A stretch of 64,000 nucleotides of DNA from Adiantum capillus-veneris (GCA_014529385.2 CM043968.1:125013518-125077517); one strand, 5' to 3'. Numbered from the stretch's first letter, positions 34,017 through 45,804 are shown. Program-made: numbers and translations. Notes: a model not told the origin generated them from the sequence alone.

Positions 34017-35250
34017 CGTCCTAATCTATATACCTTCTCTGGTCTTCTATAGTAGGCTGGTTCCTCTCCTAGTGGTGCTCCTAAGCCATAATTTCTAACA
34101 GTTCTTACCAGAGATAGTTCATCTCTTCAAACTTGTTCTATGGGTGGTCTTCCAGGCTCTGTTGACCCTTGAGTCTTTGGCTTACTCTCTCCTTGATACC
34201 TTGAATAGAGTGGTGGTTCTTGCAAATCCCTTATCCCTCGTGCGGCTTGATAACCATCTCGATTTCGGTCTTGTTCCAATGTTGCACTCTGTCGAAGCCA
34301 TGCCTGCAATGATGGCTGAGTTGCTGGTTGGTTTTGATTGTTGAATGTCCGCGGTCGGGTAGAATGTGAGGTAGCATCATACTCCTCTGAAAAGGGATTT
34401 TTCGACTTGCTAGGGGTGTAGGTGGCTCTTGGCACTTCGTCTGGGGCATATATTGATGCTCCTAGAATTGTTGCCTTTTCTACCTCCTCTGGGAGAATAC
34501 GTTGGTATTCTCGTCCGTACCTATCAACAAAAACTATATCCTTCCCCATAGTAGTTTCATAAGAGAATAAGTAAAGAACTTTGCCTTTGATTAATTCGGT
34601 TAAGTGTGGTTCTTTGCAGCAAAAGTAAGCAACTATTCCCTCACTCTCATGCTTGTAGATTCCCACGTTCTCATTATAAGTTGAAACCCTGGTTGTTTTC
34701 TTATCATACATGAAAATTGCTCCAGGTCGATCAATGTTTGGTGGCAGTTCTTGAGCTTTTGAAACCATTTTCCCTTTCACCACGTTATCTCCATATCTGT
34801 TGTAATTTTTAGGGTTACTAACTATCAGATAGTGGTTTTCCTTTTCGTCTCGGAATCTATCTCCATCATCATAGACTCGAATTATCTCCAATCTCTGAGC
34901 CGGCGTTTCTTCAATACAAATGCACTTGCGTCCTCGATAGTCAGAATAGACTAGGGCTCCCCTCAAGTTTGTTCTAAGAAGATCACAGTGAGCTTGGAAT
35001 CATTCAAAGGATTTAGGGAGGTGCTTGCTCCTGGCATTGGTCCTTCATAGATGAAACCTCCTGGCTGTTGACTACCCATCATGAAGAAAGATTTGTCTGA
35101 TGATGTGTCAATATCACTACCTTCCTCAATAATCGGTGCTAGTGGATCTAGCCTTGCCTAAGTTACACTCTCTTCGGTGGACACTAAGCTACCTTGGTCA
35201 CCTGCCACCTTTTGGTCTCTAAAAATGTATCTTCCTGATCTTAAATTCAT
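34017..35250 (-). pseudogene. gag N-terminal part (element E)
   Basis: ATG at 35250 gives MNLRSGRYIFRDQ, which matches the D start MSLRSGRNLRNNQ and so fixes the start. It continues with DPLAPIIEEGSDIDTSSD (D: EPIFEGSVSDTSSE) and a well-conserved domain at 34966-34420 (ICIEETPAQRLEIIRVYDDGDRF; YDKKTTRVSTYNENVGIYKHESE). Stops at about 35165, 34980 and 34125 and a frameshift near 34970. It stops at T. No function beyond gag assigned. Confidence 0.85.
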
Positions 35251-36978
35251 CAAACTTATCAATGAAATTTATCACAAATCCAACCGCTCACCTGGCAAAG
35301 GATCAATCTTTGCACAACTTCTTGCTTTGCTCGTGAATATACCTGTACACAAGCGTTTAATTTTGGCAATCGAATCAAAGCATTTAACTGCGAGAGGTTA
35401 TCTTAGTAATGATTGGTATAACTGGAGAGTTAATCTCAACCACTACTGTATTTTATAAAGTAGTGATGTTCTGGATTAGGTCTGCTAATCTGGACAAACA
35501 AGGTCCAAATTCACTTCTGAAAGAAGTTTTGGAACCCTTAAGCCAAATGAAACCTCACTGTCTAAGCCTGGTCAAATTTTCTCTTCAGTAGGCTCCAGTA
35601 GACATCCTACGCGTAGGATGTCTCCTGCTCTATTTTGCCTGGATTTTTGCACTATGGATTTCCCTTGATGTGCTAAGTCCACAACTGTTTTTACTTTTTG
35701 ATTTGGACACCTATAAGCTGGTCAATGGATCAGAAATCTGTTTCGACAGCCTGTTGCTGGTTTTGATCAGTCTAATCAACTCCAATTTGGACCAAAATTG
35801 ACTAAGAGGCTTGCCTCAGGCTATACAACACCTTGCTATGCCCACAGTCAGTGTCTGGCTTCAATTTCTTGCTTTAGACATCCTACGCGTAGGATGTCTT
35901 TTTCATCAGAATGGCTTCAAACTCAAAGCACAGGCTCCCCTTGAGGTGCTGATCACTTTGGTATGCTTAAAATTAGGTTTGGAGTGCAAAATCACATAGA
36001 AGACATCCTACGCGTAGAATGTCTTTTTGGCTTGTTTGACCCCAGACTTGACCCACAACTTCCCCTTGATGTCAGAAACCCAGTGGTATGCTTAGATTTT
36101 GGTTTGGATTTCATAAGTCCCCAATTTTAGCTATTCTTGCCTTTTTCAGTCAAAAGCGCTAAAGTTTGTTTTGAACCCAATTTTCTCACCCAAATGAGAT
36201 GAAACCCCTCTGAGTCACTCAATATATCATGCAGATCATTCTCATGCAGCCATACTATGGTTTTGGTCGTAAAATAATGCTTTGGCACAATTTGGGTAGG
36301 ATGTCTGGCAATTTCAGTCTATCTGGCCTTATCCTGTCAAGATATGGTCAAACTTCCACTTTCCAGTTGAAAATAGGGTAAACCCCACCTTCTGAACACA
36401 CTGGTCAACTCAAAATTCCAAAATTCCCACCAGATTAGCCTGTAGACATCCTCTGCGTAGGATGTCTCCTGCCTTAAAATTAAATTTTTTCCTGACAGAA
36501 ATGCTCCTGATGCTCTGCAGCTCTATTAGAAACACTCACACAACTTTTGGACTTCACTTCAGCTTTCAAACACACTTTTGCGTCTTTTACAACCTTGTGA
36601 TGAATTTACCAAGAAATTATACATGCATGAAGTGCTCTAGATCCTGAATCATGATGTCCTACTTACTCTACTCCTACTCATCATGTGAAATGGTGTTTTG
36701 GTTGCTTTCTGACCTCTTCGAACTCTCAAGCTCTCCTCTCACCGCTTCTACCACTCCAACTCCTACTCTAGAACTCAACTAATATCTAAAACTATCTCAG
36801 TCTATCTAAATCTACCTAAGTCGAAGGATCTAGGCTAGACACATACTTTCTAGACTCCCTCTAAGACCTAGATAGTCCTCCACCCTCTGATCCTATCTAA
36901 ATGTAAGACAAGACTCTTGGCAAGCCAAAGAATCCCATCCTCAAGGACTAGTCTTGGTCACCTACCTAAGGTTTTTGT
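35251..36978 (-). other. Leader of element E (PBS to gag)
   Basis: 1.7 kb without coding sequence, between PBS and the gag ATG. It holds four palindromes (35600-36467) and one half-copy near 36297 (gtaggatgtctggc). D has a leader of 1.4 kb in the same place. Confidence 0.8.
35600..36467. promoter_or_regulatory. Palindrome cluster, element E leader (4 copies)
   Basis: Half-site AGACATCCTACG plus its reverse complement at 35600-35623 and 35876-35899 (perfect), 36001-36024 (one change) and 36444-36467 (two changes near the centre). Distances 276, 125 and 443. The distance 125 corresponds to 124 in the D leader. The position between PBS and gag is where retroviral dimerisation and packaging signals lie. 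Confidence 0.95.
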
Positions 36979-36995
36979 CCCCGGCAACGGTGCCA
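36979..36995 (-). promoter_or_regulatory. Primer-binding site of E, tRNA-Asp type
   Basis: Minus strand TGGCACCGTTGCCGGGG, complementary to the 3' end of plant tRNA-Asp except for one base. It begins one base after the LTR end AACA. Confidence 0.9.
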
Positions 36996-36996
36996 A

Positions 36997-37924
36997 TGTT
37001 GGATAGATACGCTGCGACGGACGTCATCACAACGAGAACTCACCTAACAAGATTTGTCAGCTAGGGACGGTGGTTGAACTGCAGGCACGTAGAAGCAAGC
37101 ATAAGATGTCAACCTACACTCGACCGACTCCTAACTAATTCCTTCAGAGGTCTCTACCCAATGTCTAAGTCACAGCCTTCAAGAGTGCATAAGAGGAAAC
37201 TTCCTACAACACTTTCTAGAACCGAACACCCATCAAACAATCTAGAAACACCAGAGAACTTGAAGGAGACCCTACTAACACCCATAGGTCGCTCTCCCTA
37301 AGGTCTATGAACCAAAACCCCAACCCAAAACACCCGGTGCAAAATCACGTAGGATGTCTGGCCGAAATTTGCAGGTCTTCGTTTCGGAGATCTAAAGTGT
37401 CTAATGTGTAGCTCTACTCAATGTGAACACGTGGATATACTGCAATGCAAAATCGAACAACGTATGCTCACCGAATCACCAGATGAGGCTCGTAGATGGA
37501 GCTCGCAAAACAGGACGATACACGCGCAATGTAGGTATCGACGCGTAGCTCTCGTCGGGGGCAGCACGCTGCACTTCTCCACACTCGATTCCGAGCACCT
37601 GTGCACACGTAGTGTCAAGATGAAGCTCACACTCTCTCTCGTACACAGTACGCTCACTCACAGACTTCAAAACTTTTTAAAAATGACAAAAGGTTTTCAT
37701 TAAGGTCAAAAAGTGGTATAAATACCTTACAATTCTCAAACCCTAAAGTTCCAAATCAACCATCTACTCAATCTAACTGTCAAAACTGGGATACAATCTG
37801 GAAACTTCTGCAAGCCCCAATATTTACAAGGTGAAATGTCGAGTTTTCTCAATAAATGAATAATTACAAAAAATGATAATCTGTCGAGTAGTCAGTTTCC
37901 GTAGGGTGTGTCCAGCTTCTAACA
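36997..37924 (-). repeat. 5' LTR of element E
   Basis: 928 bp; minus strand begins TGTTAGAAGC at 37924 and ends CCAACA at 36997. Its inner two thirds align to the 3' LTR at 13292-13922. It contains the half-palindrome ACGTAGGATGTCTGGCC (around 37350). Length close to the D (937), B (920) and F (906) LTRs. Confidence 0.9.
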
Positions 37925-37929
37925 AACGG
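37925..37929. repeat. Target-site duplication of element E (right)
   Basis: AACGG, identical to 13287-13291. Confidence 0.9.
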
Positions 37930-38811
37930 GATGGAAATTAAGATAATCCTATTGCCAAGATCATTGAGGCGCTCTTCAATGAGTGAGTGGTAACCATCAA
38001 GATAAGCTTGGAGGCCTTTTATGAGTAGAGTTTGTGCTTGGATAAGAGCTTGAGTGGAATCAAGTTGGAAACGTATGGTGAGTGAAGCAAGCTTGGCATT
38101 GAGAAGAGCTTGGGCTTGGGAATCATCAATAGTAAGCTTAGGAGGTTTGATACAAAGGCTCTTGGGAGATTTTTGGTTACATAATAACTCATTGAGATGT
38201 GCGAGGAAACAATTGGCTCTTTTTAATTTTCCGTGTAGTTTCTTGAATTCTAGAATAGAATTGGAGAGAATCACCTCAAAATCCAACGGTTTCTTGAGTT
38301 GCAATAGCATTTCCTCGTTGGTAGGGGATAAGTTGAAGAAGAATCCTTCGAGTGGGTACCCATTGGCTTTTTGGAAACAAGAGGTGTGACAAGGGTGGAG
38401 GATGAAGTAACATTCAAGCGGTTGCAGTTTAGGCCCATTTTTTAGCAAGCACCAAGGAGAAATTAAAAGTTTCCTTGGGGAGCTTTTCCAATTCCTCTGT
38501 GATGTGCTTGTAATGATCCAAAGCATGTGAGTTGCCCCGTAATGCGGCAAAACTATGGGTGGGTGAGTGTGTTGGAGGCACAAGAGTGGATGGTGATTCT
38601 GCCAAGAGGACGGCGATGGCCGAGACAAAGCCGGGGAGGGGTGGTGCCGCCAAGCCGGCTGAAGCCGTATCCAAAGCAAGGGTTTTTGGTGGGATAAGTG
38701 GAGTACTAAGGTTATCCATGGCAAGGGTAATGGTGTTAATGAGGAAGTGGTTAGGCCAATAGGTGATCTCCGAGTGAGAAAGAGTGTAGAGAGTTGCCTA
38801 GAAAAAACCAA
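37925..38811 (-). pseudogene. 5' part of the PLE ORF, interrupted by element E
   Basis: Minus-strand ORF pieces: 38719-38429 (MDNLSTPLIPPKTLALD, then ITEELEKLPKETFNFSL) and, after a frameshift near 38435, 38430-37925 (FKKLHGKLKRANCFLAHLNELL, LNDLGNRIILISIP). The helical, Leu-rich content suggests a coiled N-terminal region; no family is recognised. Across the empty site of E the frame continues from 37925 into 13291 with one stop and reaches NAHLTATKEEGAIQARKRY at 13198. So this is the upstream part of the same PLE. The codons after IP in the present sequence come from the E LTR. Confidence 0.6.
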
Positions 38812-39071
38812 CCTATGTAGTCCAAGAAGTTCACATTTACAGAGTATCAGGCCTAAACAACAGAGCTAAAGCTAAATTGCAGGAGTAGGGTGCCATAAAG
38901 ATGTTGGTGAGAGAGAAACAAAAGTATTAGGTTAAGTAAGGTGTAAAGTGAGCCATGGTAGAAAAAGCGAAAGAAAAACGGCTCCAAACTACCGAGCTAG
39001 AGGAAAAACCCCATCTCGAAGGACTTCTCCAAGTAGATAGAACAGAGGAACCTCCCACATCCCAAATTAGT
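38812..39071 (-). other. PLE 5' untranslated stretch, no gene seen
   Basis: No ORF or signal recognised between the N-terminal ORF and the terminal repeat. Confidence 0.4.
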
Positions 39072-39590
39072 GTCCTCTAGTCTAATCTTTGAGATAATGT
39101 TCTCAAATAAGAACATTTTCCCCTCCTAATCTATGCTCCTTTTTGAATTCTAAGTGCATCTCAAAATTCATTCTTCAATCAACTTCTAAGTGCATCTCAA
39201 TATTCATTCTTTAATCTCATTCTATTAATTTCTAATCTCTATTTAATCCTCTTGATTAATGACTCTAATTAATGAAAATATGCACTCATAATTAGTTCTA
39301 ACCTCTCCTTGATATACCTTTTAAATTCTCTTAATAAGTTAATCTCTTTATGTTATGTGAAAATCATGCTCTACAAATGGAACTTCCACATAGAATCTCA
39401 TTTGGTGTACTGAGTTCTAATTAAGTACTCAATCAATAACCACTCAAAGGAAAAAAAGATAAGATCACTTACTTTGTTGCGTACTGAGTGTGCCATTGTC
39501 ACTTGATGTGGATTCTTTGCTTTTGATATCTTGTATTCTTGTTGAGAACCCCAAATAATGAACTAATGTAGCTTGAACCTTTCTTCTAAT
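39072..39590 (-). repeat. Terminal direct repeat of the PLE, 5' side
   Basis: Copy of 9163-9600 in the same orientation. It carries a small internal duplication (cttctaagtgcatctcaa at about 39130 and 39182). Homology stops at about 39580 (ccttctaatg). Confidence 0.7.
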
Positions 39591-39825
39591 GGAGGAATTT
39601 CAAAGCTTGAGCGAGATTCTCCGAGAAATCCATAAAACAAGCGAGATAGGGCAAGGCACATATACAAAACAAAAACCAAATATGATTTCTTAGGTGACTT
39701 CAAGAACAACAAGAAAAAATTAATTCAAGATTGTAACTGTTTTAATGGTAAATCAACCACAAATTTTTGACCGACAAAACCCTTTGAAATTTGAATAAGG
39801 TTTGGGTAGAGTGTTTCTATTAGCA
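39591..39825 (+). mobile_element. Fragment of a T-like terminal inverted repeat
   Basis: Sequence from about 39600 (gagcgagattctccgagaaa, then aaaacaagcgag and gcaaggcac) aligns to the T end at 28081-28135. No partner end recognised nearby. The remaining sequence is AT-rich, with no gene. Confidence 0.45.
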
Positions 39826-39954
39826 GCAAGCTAACACGGACATCATTTTTTGGAGACTATTTCAGCCCGAAGACTATTTCACACTTGTAAACCCGAAGAC
39901 TATTTCAGCCCATAAAGCTGTGTCAAGGAATGACACAGGCGAGGAGGGGGGGAA
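39826..39954 (+). mobile_element. Scrambled 3' internal end of a B-like element
   Basis: A first piece of about 37 bp copies an LTR start (agcagcaagctaacacggacatc). Then cccgaagactatttcagccc appears twice (whole or in part), then gtgtcaaggaatgacacaggc and the polypurine tract gaggaggggggg, matching B at 7430-7492. Confidence 0.75.
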
Positions 39955-40860
39955 TGTGAGCAGCAAGCTAAGACGTACATCATTTTTCGGAGTTCTCTTT
40001 GTAAAACATTTATTATTTTGATAAATCGAGAATATTGTAACTCCTATTTTCTTAGATAAACTCTGTAATTAATGAACCAAGGCTACAAGCTTCCAGATTG
40101 TATCAGCCAATCATCACCCAGCTTTAGTAGAACTCCAGATTATTAGTTTTGACCACCCAAAAATCTTAGCTAAGGTATAAAAGCCAATTTTTGTAAGTTT
40201 TTTAGAAGTTTTTAGATAAAAAATACACAGCGTGAGCTAACGTTGCTTACTTCTCTCCTTCTCGCGCTTCCTACTCCCTCTCCTATTGTCACATTGCGAT
40301 TGCGTTTGTTGCATTGCATCCGCCGCAGGTAAGAGCTCTACGCATTGACGTAAGCCATTCACAGCATTTTGTAGCTTTTGGCGTTGCCGACCCGTGGCCT
40401 AATTTCATCATAACTAGAAAATTATGCTTTTAAATCAAAAACTAAGCATAGGCGGGGTATTGGGGCATCATTGCTAAGCATTTAGATGCATTCTGGGTCG
40501 AAAATGACTAGGTCAAAAATCCACTGTTGTTAATAATCACGATTTTGGAACTTGACCATAAGCATGTGTACTTAGGTCTTATAAACTTGTCCTAGAAGTT
40601 TCGTTACGTTTGGATGTCATTTGATGCTGTAACGGATGTGACTTGCTTATCGATGAGCGATTGGCTTTTGGTGATTTCAGTCACTTGAGTGTACCTTGAG
40701 TTAGATGCAAGTTGTTAGTTGTTTTCCAAGAGATTGACAACCTCTTTTAGCCTCTATGCACTAGTCGAGTCAGCTTCGTCCCATGGTTTGACAAATTTAA
40801 TCGTGGTTCTTGCTAATACTGCAATAAGATAGGATGGTGGGGTTAGACATGCGTCCCACA
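39955..40860 (+). repeat. LTR of Athila-like element F
   Basis: 906 bp, TGTGAGCAGC to CCCACA, aligned with the B LTR (7493-8412). It is preceded by a polypurine tract and followed by a PBS, so it could be a shared LTR of a tandem pair or a 3' LTR joined by recombination to a 5' one. Confidence 0.85.
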
Positions 40861-40862
40861 TT

Positions 40863-40879
40863 TGGCGCCGTTTCCAGGG
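40863..40879 (+). promoter_or_regulatory. Primer-binding site of F, tRNA-Asp type
   Basis: TGGCGCCGTTTCCAGGG, two mismatches to the tRNA-Asp complement. Two bases after the LTR, as in D. Confidence 0.8.
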
Positions 40880-41840
40880 ATCGAAGAGACCTAAACTAGG
40901 GAAAAACACAAGCGTCTTGTGTAGTTGTCCTTTAACTTCCTCTAGGTTCGCCTAGAGTCCAAAACTTTCTTTTAAAAACCGCATAGTTTAAGATTGTCGT
41001 CTTTTGATGTGTAGATGGACTGCAAGTGCTGAGGATATCGACACTCCCAAAGTGTTGATTTGTGGTTGTCTACACATTGAAGGACGGCTCACAGTTCTTG
41101 GAGGCGTGTCACATATGACACGGGCGCATCTACACACAGACTGTAGGTGACATCCACTAGTTCATCAGGTAGCTTGTGTTTGCTGCTTGATATTCCAGAT
41201 TTCATCCTGACATTGCAAGTACTTCCACATGGGATGTATTGTCAGAGATGATGTATGTCTGTTGAGGGTTTGATGGCTGTGAGTCATGCAGCAAACAACC
41301 GCCATAGCGGTTACAGCATACAGTGGGAAATTTGTGGATGTATGACTTTGTTGGAAGTCTATGTACTATTAGATTTACTGTAGCCTTTGTTGAGGGTCGA
41401 GTGAGGTTTTATTGAGCTGGGGGATTCTCGAATTTTGAGATCCTTTCGATGATACAGGTCTTGGAGCGATCCCTCGAGCACCCTTAGATAGGCAGCTAGG
41501 ATGTATTGACTGTGAGTTAGACAGTTGGGATTGCATCTTTGCTTTACTGTCATTGAGGCATTGTCGCAGTCTATGCTTACAGGACAGTCAGAGACAGTAC
41601 AGGTGCAGGACAGGTTTACCCACAGCTTACAGTGTTAGAGAGACAGTGGTTTTTTGAGCTGTTTTTTGGTCTGTTTTTAGTACACCAGAGCCATTTTACA
41701 AAGGAGACTCTGCCAAAATTTCTGCAGAATCTGAAGCTTTCTTGGTTCATTTGACAGGTTGATATTGGTTCAGAGGTCAGTTTACAGGGGAAACTTTGCC
41801 GAATTTTTCCCAGGAAAGTAAACTACTGTGAAGCGTAGCT
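40880..41840 (+). other. Element F leader and copia G upstream region
   Basis: No gene seen. The first part continues the F leader (gaagagacctaaactag resembles the D post-PBS sequence only loosely). The later part should be the G leader; a weak tRNA-iMet-like PBS (tggttcagagg) is at 41766-41776. No copy of the G 3' LTR is found here, and the join between F and G is not placed. Confidence 0.45.
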
Positions 41841-44800
41841 ATGGCTGGATCACAGGACACTGCTCTTTACAATATCAAGAAGCTGGATGGAACCAATTTC
41901 CCATTGTGGAAGAAGCAGATTTGGCACCTGTTGGTACAAAAGAAGCAGATAAAACCTATAAAGCTCAAGGGGATAAACCAGAAGATATGGACGAAGATGA
42001 ATGGAGCGAAATGGATGAATTGACACTTTCTACCATTATGCTGACTTTGGCAGAAAGCGTTTACTTCAATGTAGCAGACGAGATGTCGGCTTATCAAGCA
42101 TGGATAAAGCTGAGTGATCTTTATGAGAAGCAGAGTGCAGCTTCACAGGTATACTGGCTTAAGAAGCTTGTTGACTTGAAGATGAAAGAAGGGACCCCTA
42201 TGTCCAATCATCTGAATGAATTCAACACAATCTATAGTCAGTTGTCAGTTCAAGGTGTCAAGTTTGATGAACATGTTAGAGCTATGTTCCTGTTGATCAC
42301 ATTGCCGAAAAATTGGGACACTTTTCGCACAGCTTTGAGTAATTCTGCACCTCCAGATGGTTTGAACATAGCAGGTGTAGAAGGAAGTCTGTTTACTGAA
42401 GAAACCAATAGAAAGACAATGGACAAAGGCAAAGGAACAGCCTTAGTTGTCAGGGGAAGGACCAAAGAAAAGTACAAAGGTGGAAAGAGGAATCAGTCTC
42501 GTAGCAAGTCCCGCAGTGCTAAAGGCAAGAGTGACATAGAATGCTACCATTGTGGCAAGAAGGGTCACATGAAAAGAGACTGCAGAGAATGGAAAGCAGA
42601 CAAAGGCAAAGAGAAAGCTGAAGAACATGGTGAGAAGAAAAGGTCCTCAGTGAAGATTCAAGAAATAAATGTGACAAACACTGTTGCAGAGGATGACAGT
42701 CTAGTGTCAGGAGACATCTACTTCTTGAAGAATACAATGGACTCAGCTCTTCTTACAGCATCTGATGGAAATGCACTGAGTGACTGGATTATAGACTCAG
42801 GGGCATCACTTCATGTGTCTCCAAACAAGGAGTGGTTTACCTCTTATGTGACCACTAAAGATCATGTTCGGCTAGGCAATGGGCAAACATGTGAGATCTT
42901 AGGTGTTGGAAATGTACAATTGAAGTTTCAGAATGGCTCTTTTCACGCTGAAGAATGTGAGACATGTTCCCGCAATTACAAAGAGCTTGATCAACACAGG
43001 TTTACTTGATGATGCTGGCTACGTCACCACTTTTGGACAGAACATGTGGAAGATATCCAAGCGTTCTATGACAGTAGCACATGGATTAAAGTCTGGAGGA
43101 CTTTACATGATTTATGTATCAAACGTCTCTAAAAATGTAATCAATGTAACCGAGCAGCCGAACGTTTCTTTGTAATCAATGTCCAAGAAGGGAATGGAAA
43201 TCTTGTCTCGTTCTAGTTATTTTCCTGGATTTTCATTTAATGATTTTTAATTCTGTGAACATTGTCTGTATGGTAAGCAAACACAGCAGCCACATAAGCA
43301 TAGAAGCAGTAGAAGAGATACACAGTTGGCACTTGTTCATAGTGATTTGTGTGGACCTATGCCTAACATATCTCTAGGGGGAGCTTCTTACTTTATGACA
43401 TTTATAGATGATTACTCGAGGAAAGTATGGGTTTACTTTCTCAAGCACAAGGATGAAGCATTTAGTGTTTTCAAAATGTTTGTAACACTTGTGGAGAATC
43501 AGAGTGGCAAGAAGCTTAAATGCTTATGCACTGACAATGGTGGAGAGTATGTTTCAAAGGCCTTTCAGGACTTTTGTGAGTCAAAAGGTATATAAAACGT
43601 GAACTTACTGCTCCTTACAATCCTCCTAAAAATGGTGTTGCTGAGAGGATGAATAGGACCATACAAGAGCAGGTCAGAAGTATGTTGTCTAATGCACATC
43701 TGCCAAATGGGTTTTGGGCTAAAGCTGTATCAACAGCTGTTCATCTTGTAAATAGATCTCCTAGCAAGGTTTTGCAGAAGGATTCAGTGCCAGAGATGGT
43801 ATGGTCAGGCAAAATGCCCTCATACAAGCATCTCAGAGTCTTTGGCTGTGAGGCATATACTCACGTTCCAAAGGAATTTAGGAACAAACTTGAGCCAAAG
43901 AGTAGAAAGTGCATCTTTCTAGGCTATGGTAATTCTGGTGAGATGGGGTACAGACTTTGGGATCCCGAATCCAGAAAGGTTGTCCGTAGCAATGGTGTTC
44001 ACTTTAATGAATCCAAATATCATTCTAAACCAGAGAGGGTTGAGGAGATTAGAAGAGTTGTCTTCCAAGAAGATGGACCTGCACGTGCAAGACAAAATGT
44101 CAGGGCTCAAGAGGAGCAAGGACAGGATAGAGGGGAACCACAGGTTGTGGCTGAGCCTGAGTCACCTATTGTGCGTATATCTGGACGTGTCACGCGACCT
44201 CCTGATAGGTTTGTTCCATCTATGAACTATGTCATGTTCACTGATTGCAATGAGCCTTCATGTTACAAGGAAGCAGTGCAAATGAAGGACTCCGGGAATT
44301 GGCAATTGGCCATGCGGTCAGAGATGACAGCTCTGCATAAAAACAAGACATGGAAGCTAGTTAAATTACCACAGGGCAAAAAGGCTCTACCTTGTAAATG
44401 GGTTTATAGGTATAAGATCACCGCTCATGATAGTCAGCCAAAGGACAAAGCAAGGCTTGTTGCCAAGGGATTTAAGCAAGAACAAGGCATTGACTTTGAT
44501 GAAGTCTTCTCTCGGGTGGTCAGATGACTACATTGAGATGCTTTCTTGCATTGGTTGCCATATTAGATTTGGTGTTGCACCAAATGGATGTCAAGACAGC
44601 GTTCTTGCATGGTGATTTAGATGTGGAAATTTACATGCAGCAGCTAGAAGGGTTTGTTGAGAAAGGCAAGGAAGATTGGGTATGCCAGTTGTTAAAGAGT
44701 ATTTATGGCTTAAAACAATCACCAAGGGCATGGTACCATAAATTCCACAAGTTTATGCTTTCTCAAGGCTACAAATGTAGTGAGTTCGATCACTGTCTAT

Positions 44801-45804
44801 ATACAAAGAAGGCTAAGGATGGTAGTTGGCTGATCCTTATTTTGTATGTGGATGACATGTTGATTGCTGGCAAGCACTTGGAAGAAATTTCAGCTTTGAA
44901 GTCAAAGATGGCAAAATCGTTTGACATGAAAGACATGGGTGAGGCAAGTCATATACTTGGTATGCGCATTAAGAGAGACAGATCAAAGAAGTTGATTTGG
45001 TTATCTCAAACAAAGTATATTGACAAGGTTTTGCAACGTTTCAATATGGAGAAGGGAAAGGCACTGAGTGTTCCATTGCCACCATATGTGAAACTTAGCA
45101 AACAAGATTGTCCTGTGTCTGAGGAAGAACAGGCTGAAATGGATAAGATTCCATATGCGTCTGCAGTGGGTAGTTTGATGTATGCAATGATTGCTACTCG
45201 CCCAGACATTGCATTTGCAGTGGGAGTAGTAAGTCGATACATGTCAAACCTAGGCAAGAAACATTGGGAGGCAGTGAAAGGAATATTGAGATACCTGAAA
45301 GCTACAAAGAGTATGCGTATATGCTATGGGAGTCAGGAGCTAAGTGTAAAGGGTTTTACAGACTCAAATTATGCAGGTGACTTAGACAATCGAAGGTCTA
45401 CGTCAGGGTATGTCTTTACATTGGCTGGTGAAGCAGTATCATGGCGTTCTAGATTACAAGATTGTGTTACTCAGTCTACTACAGAGGCTGAATATGTTGC
45501 AGCATCAGAGGCATGCAAAGAATCAATTTGGATTAATCGACTAGTAACAGACTTGGGAATCAAAGAAGAGATGCCTGTGTTATATTGTGATAGTCAAAGT
45601 GCTATACAATTGGCTCGCAATCCAGTTTATCACTCAAAGACAAAGCATGTGGATGTGAAGTATCATTTCATCAGGGAAATGCTCGAGGATAAGCAACTTC
45701 AGCTTGTCAAAGTTCACACCACAAAAAATCCTGCTGATCTACTTACAAAAGGACTTCCCTCAGAGAGCTTTGCGCATTTTCGCAAGCAGTTAGGTGTAGG
45801 GTAG
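41841..45804 (+). pseudogene. Ty1/copia gag-pol (element G)
   Basis: ATG at 41841 (MAGSQDTALYNIKKLDGTNFPLWK) is typical of copia gag. Order: gag (41841-42650), zinc knuckle CYHCGKKGHMKRDC (about 42541-42582), protease DSGASLHVS (about 42795), GAG-pre-integrase, integrase (LVHSDLCGPM, LCTDNGGEYVS, NGVAERM; 43326-43700), linker, RT (about 44300-45000) with YVDDML (about 44846), RNase H (FTDSNYAGDLDNRRSTSGYVF, YCDSQSAIQLARNPVYHSKTKHVDVKYHFIRE; 45356-45700), stop at 45802-45804. Frameshifts near 41943, 42945, 43600 and 44523 and stops near 43173 and 43250. The last 426 codons are open. Better kept than A. Confidence 0.95.

Larger units (their letters stand above)
13292..37924 (-). mobile_element. 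Athila-like Ty3/gypsy element E, minus strand, containing TIR element T
   Basis: A single insertion of 24.6 kb, about 18.7 kb without the nested element T. The 5' LTR is at high coordinates (36997-37924), followed leftwards by PBS, leader, gag, protease 1, RT, RNase H, integrase, second protease, Trp-motif tail, PPT1, spacer, 3' ORF and a shortened 3' LTR (13292-13922). Both outer ends fit TGTT..AACA and carry the duplication AACGG. The RT (YMDD; YSFLDGFSGYNQ and FQRLMMHVF) is of the Athila/Tat type rather than chromovirus type. Every coding part has stops or frameshifts. The two LTRs differ at many sites, often C/T or G/A, so the copy is not recent. Confidence 0.9.

Noticed and set aside
41562-41762. 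5' LTR of copia G just before the weak PBS
   Set aside because: No resemblance to the 3' LTR at 45894-46087.
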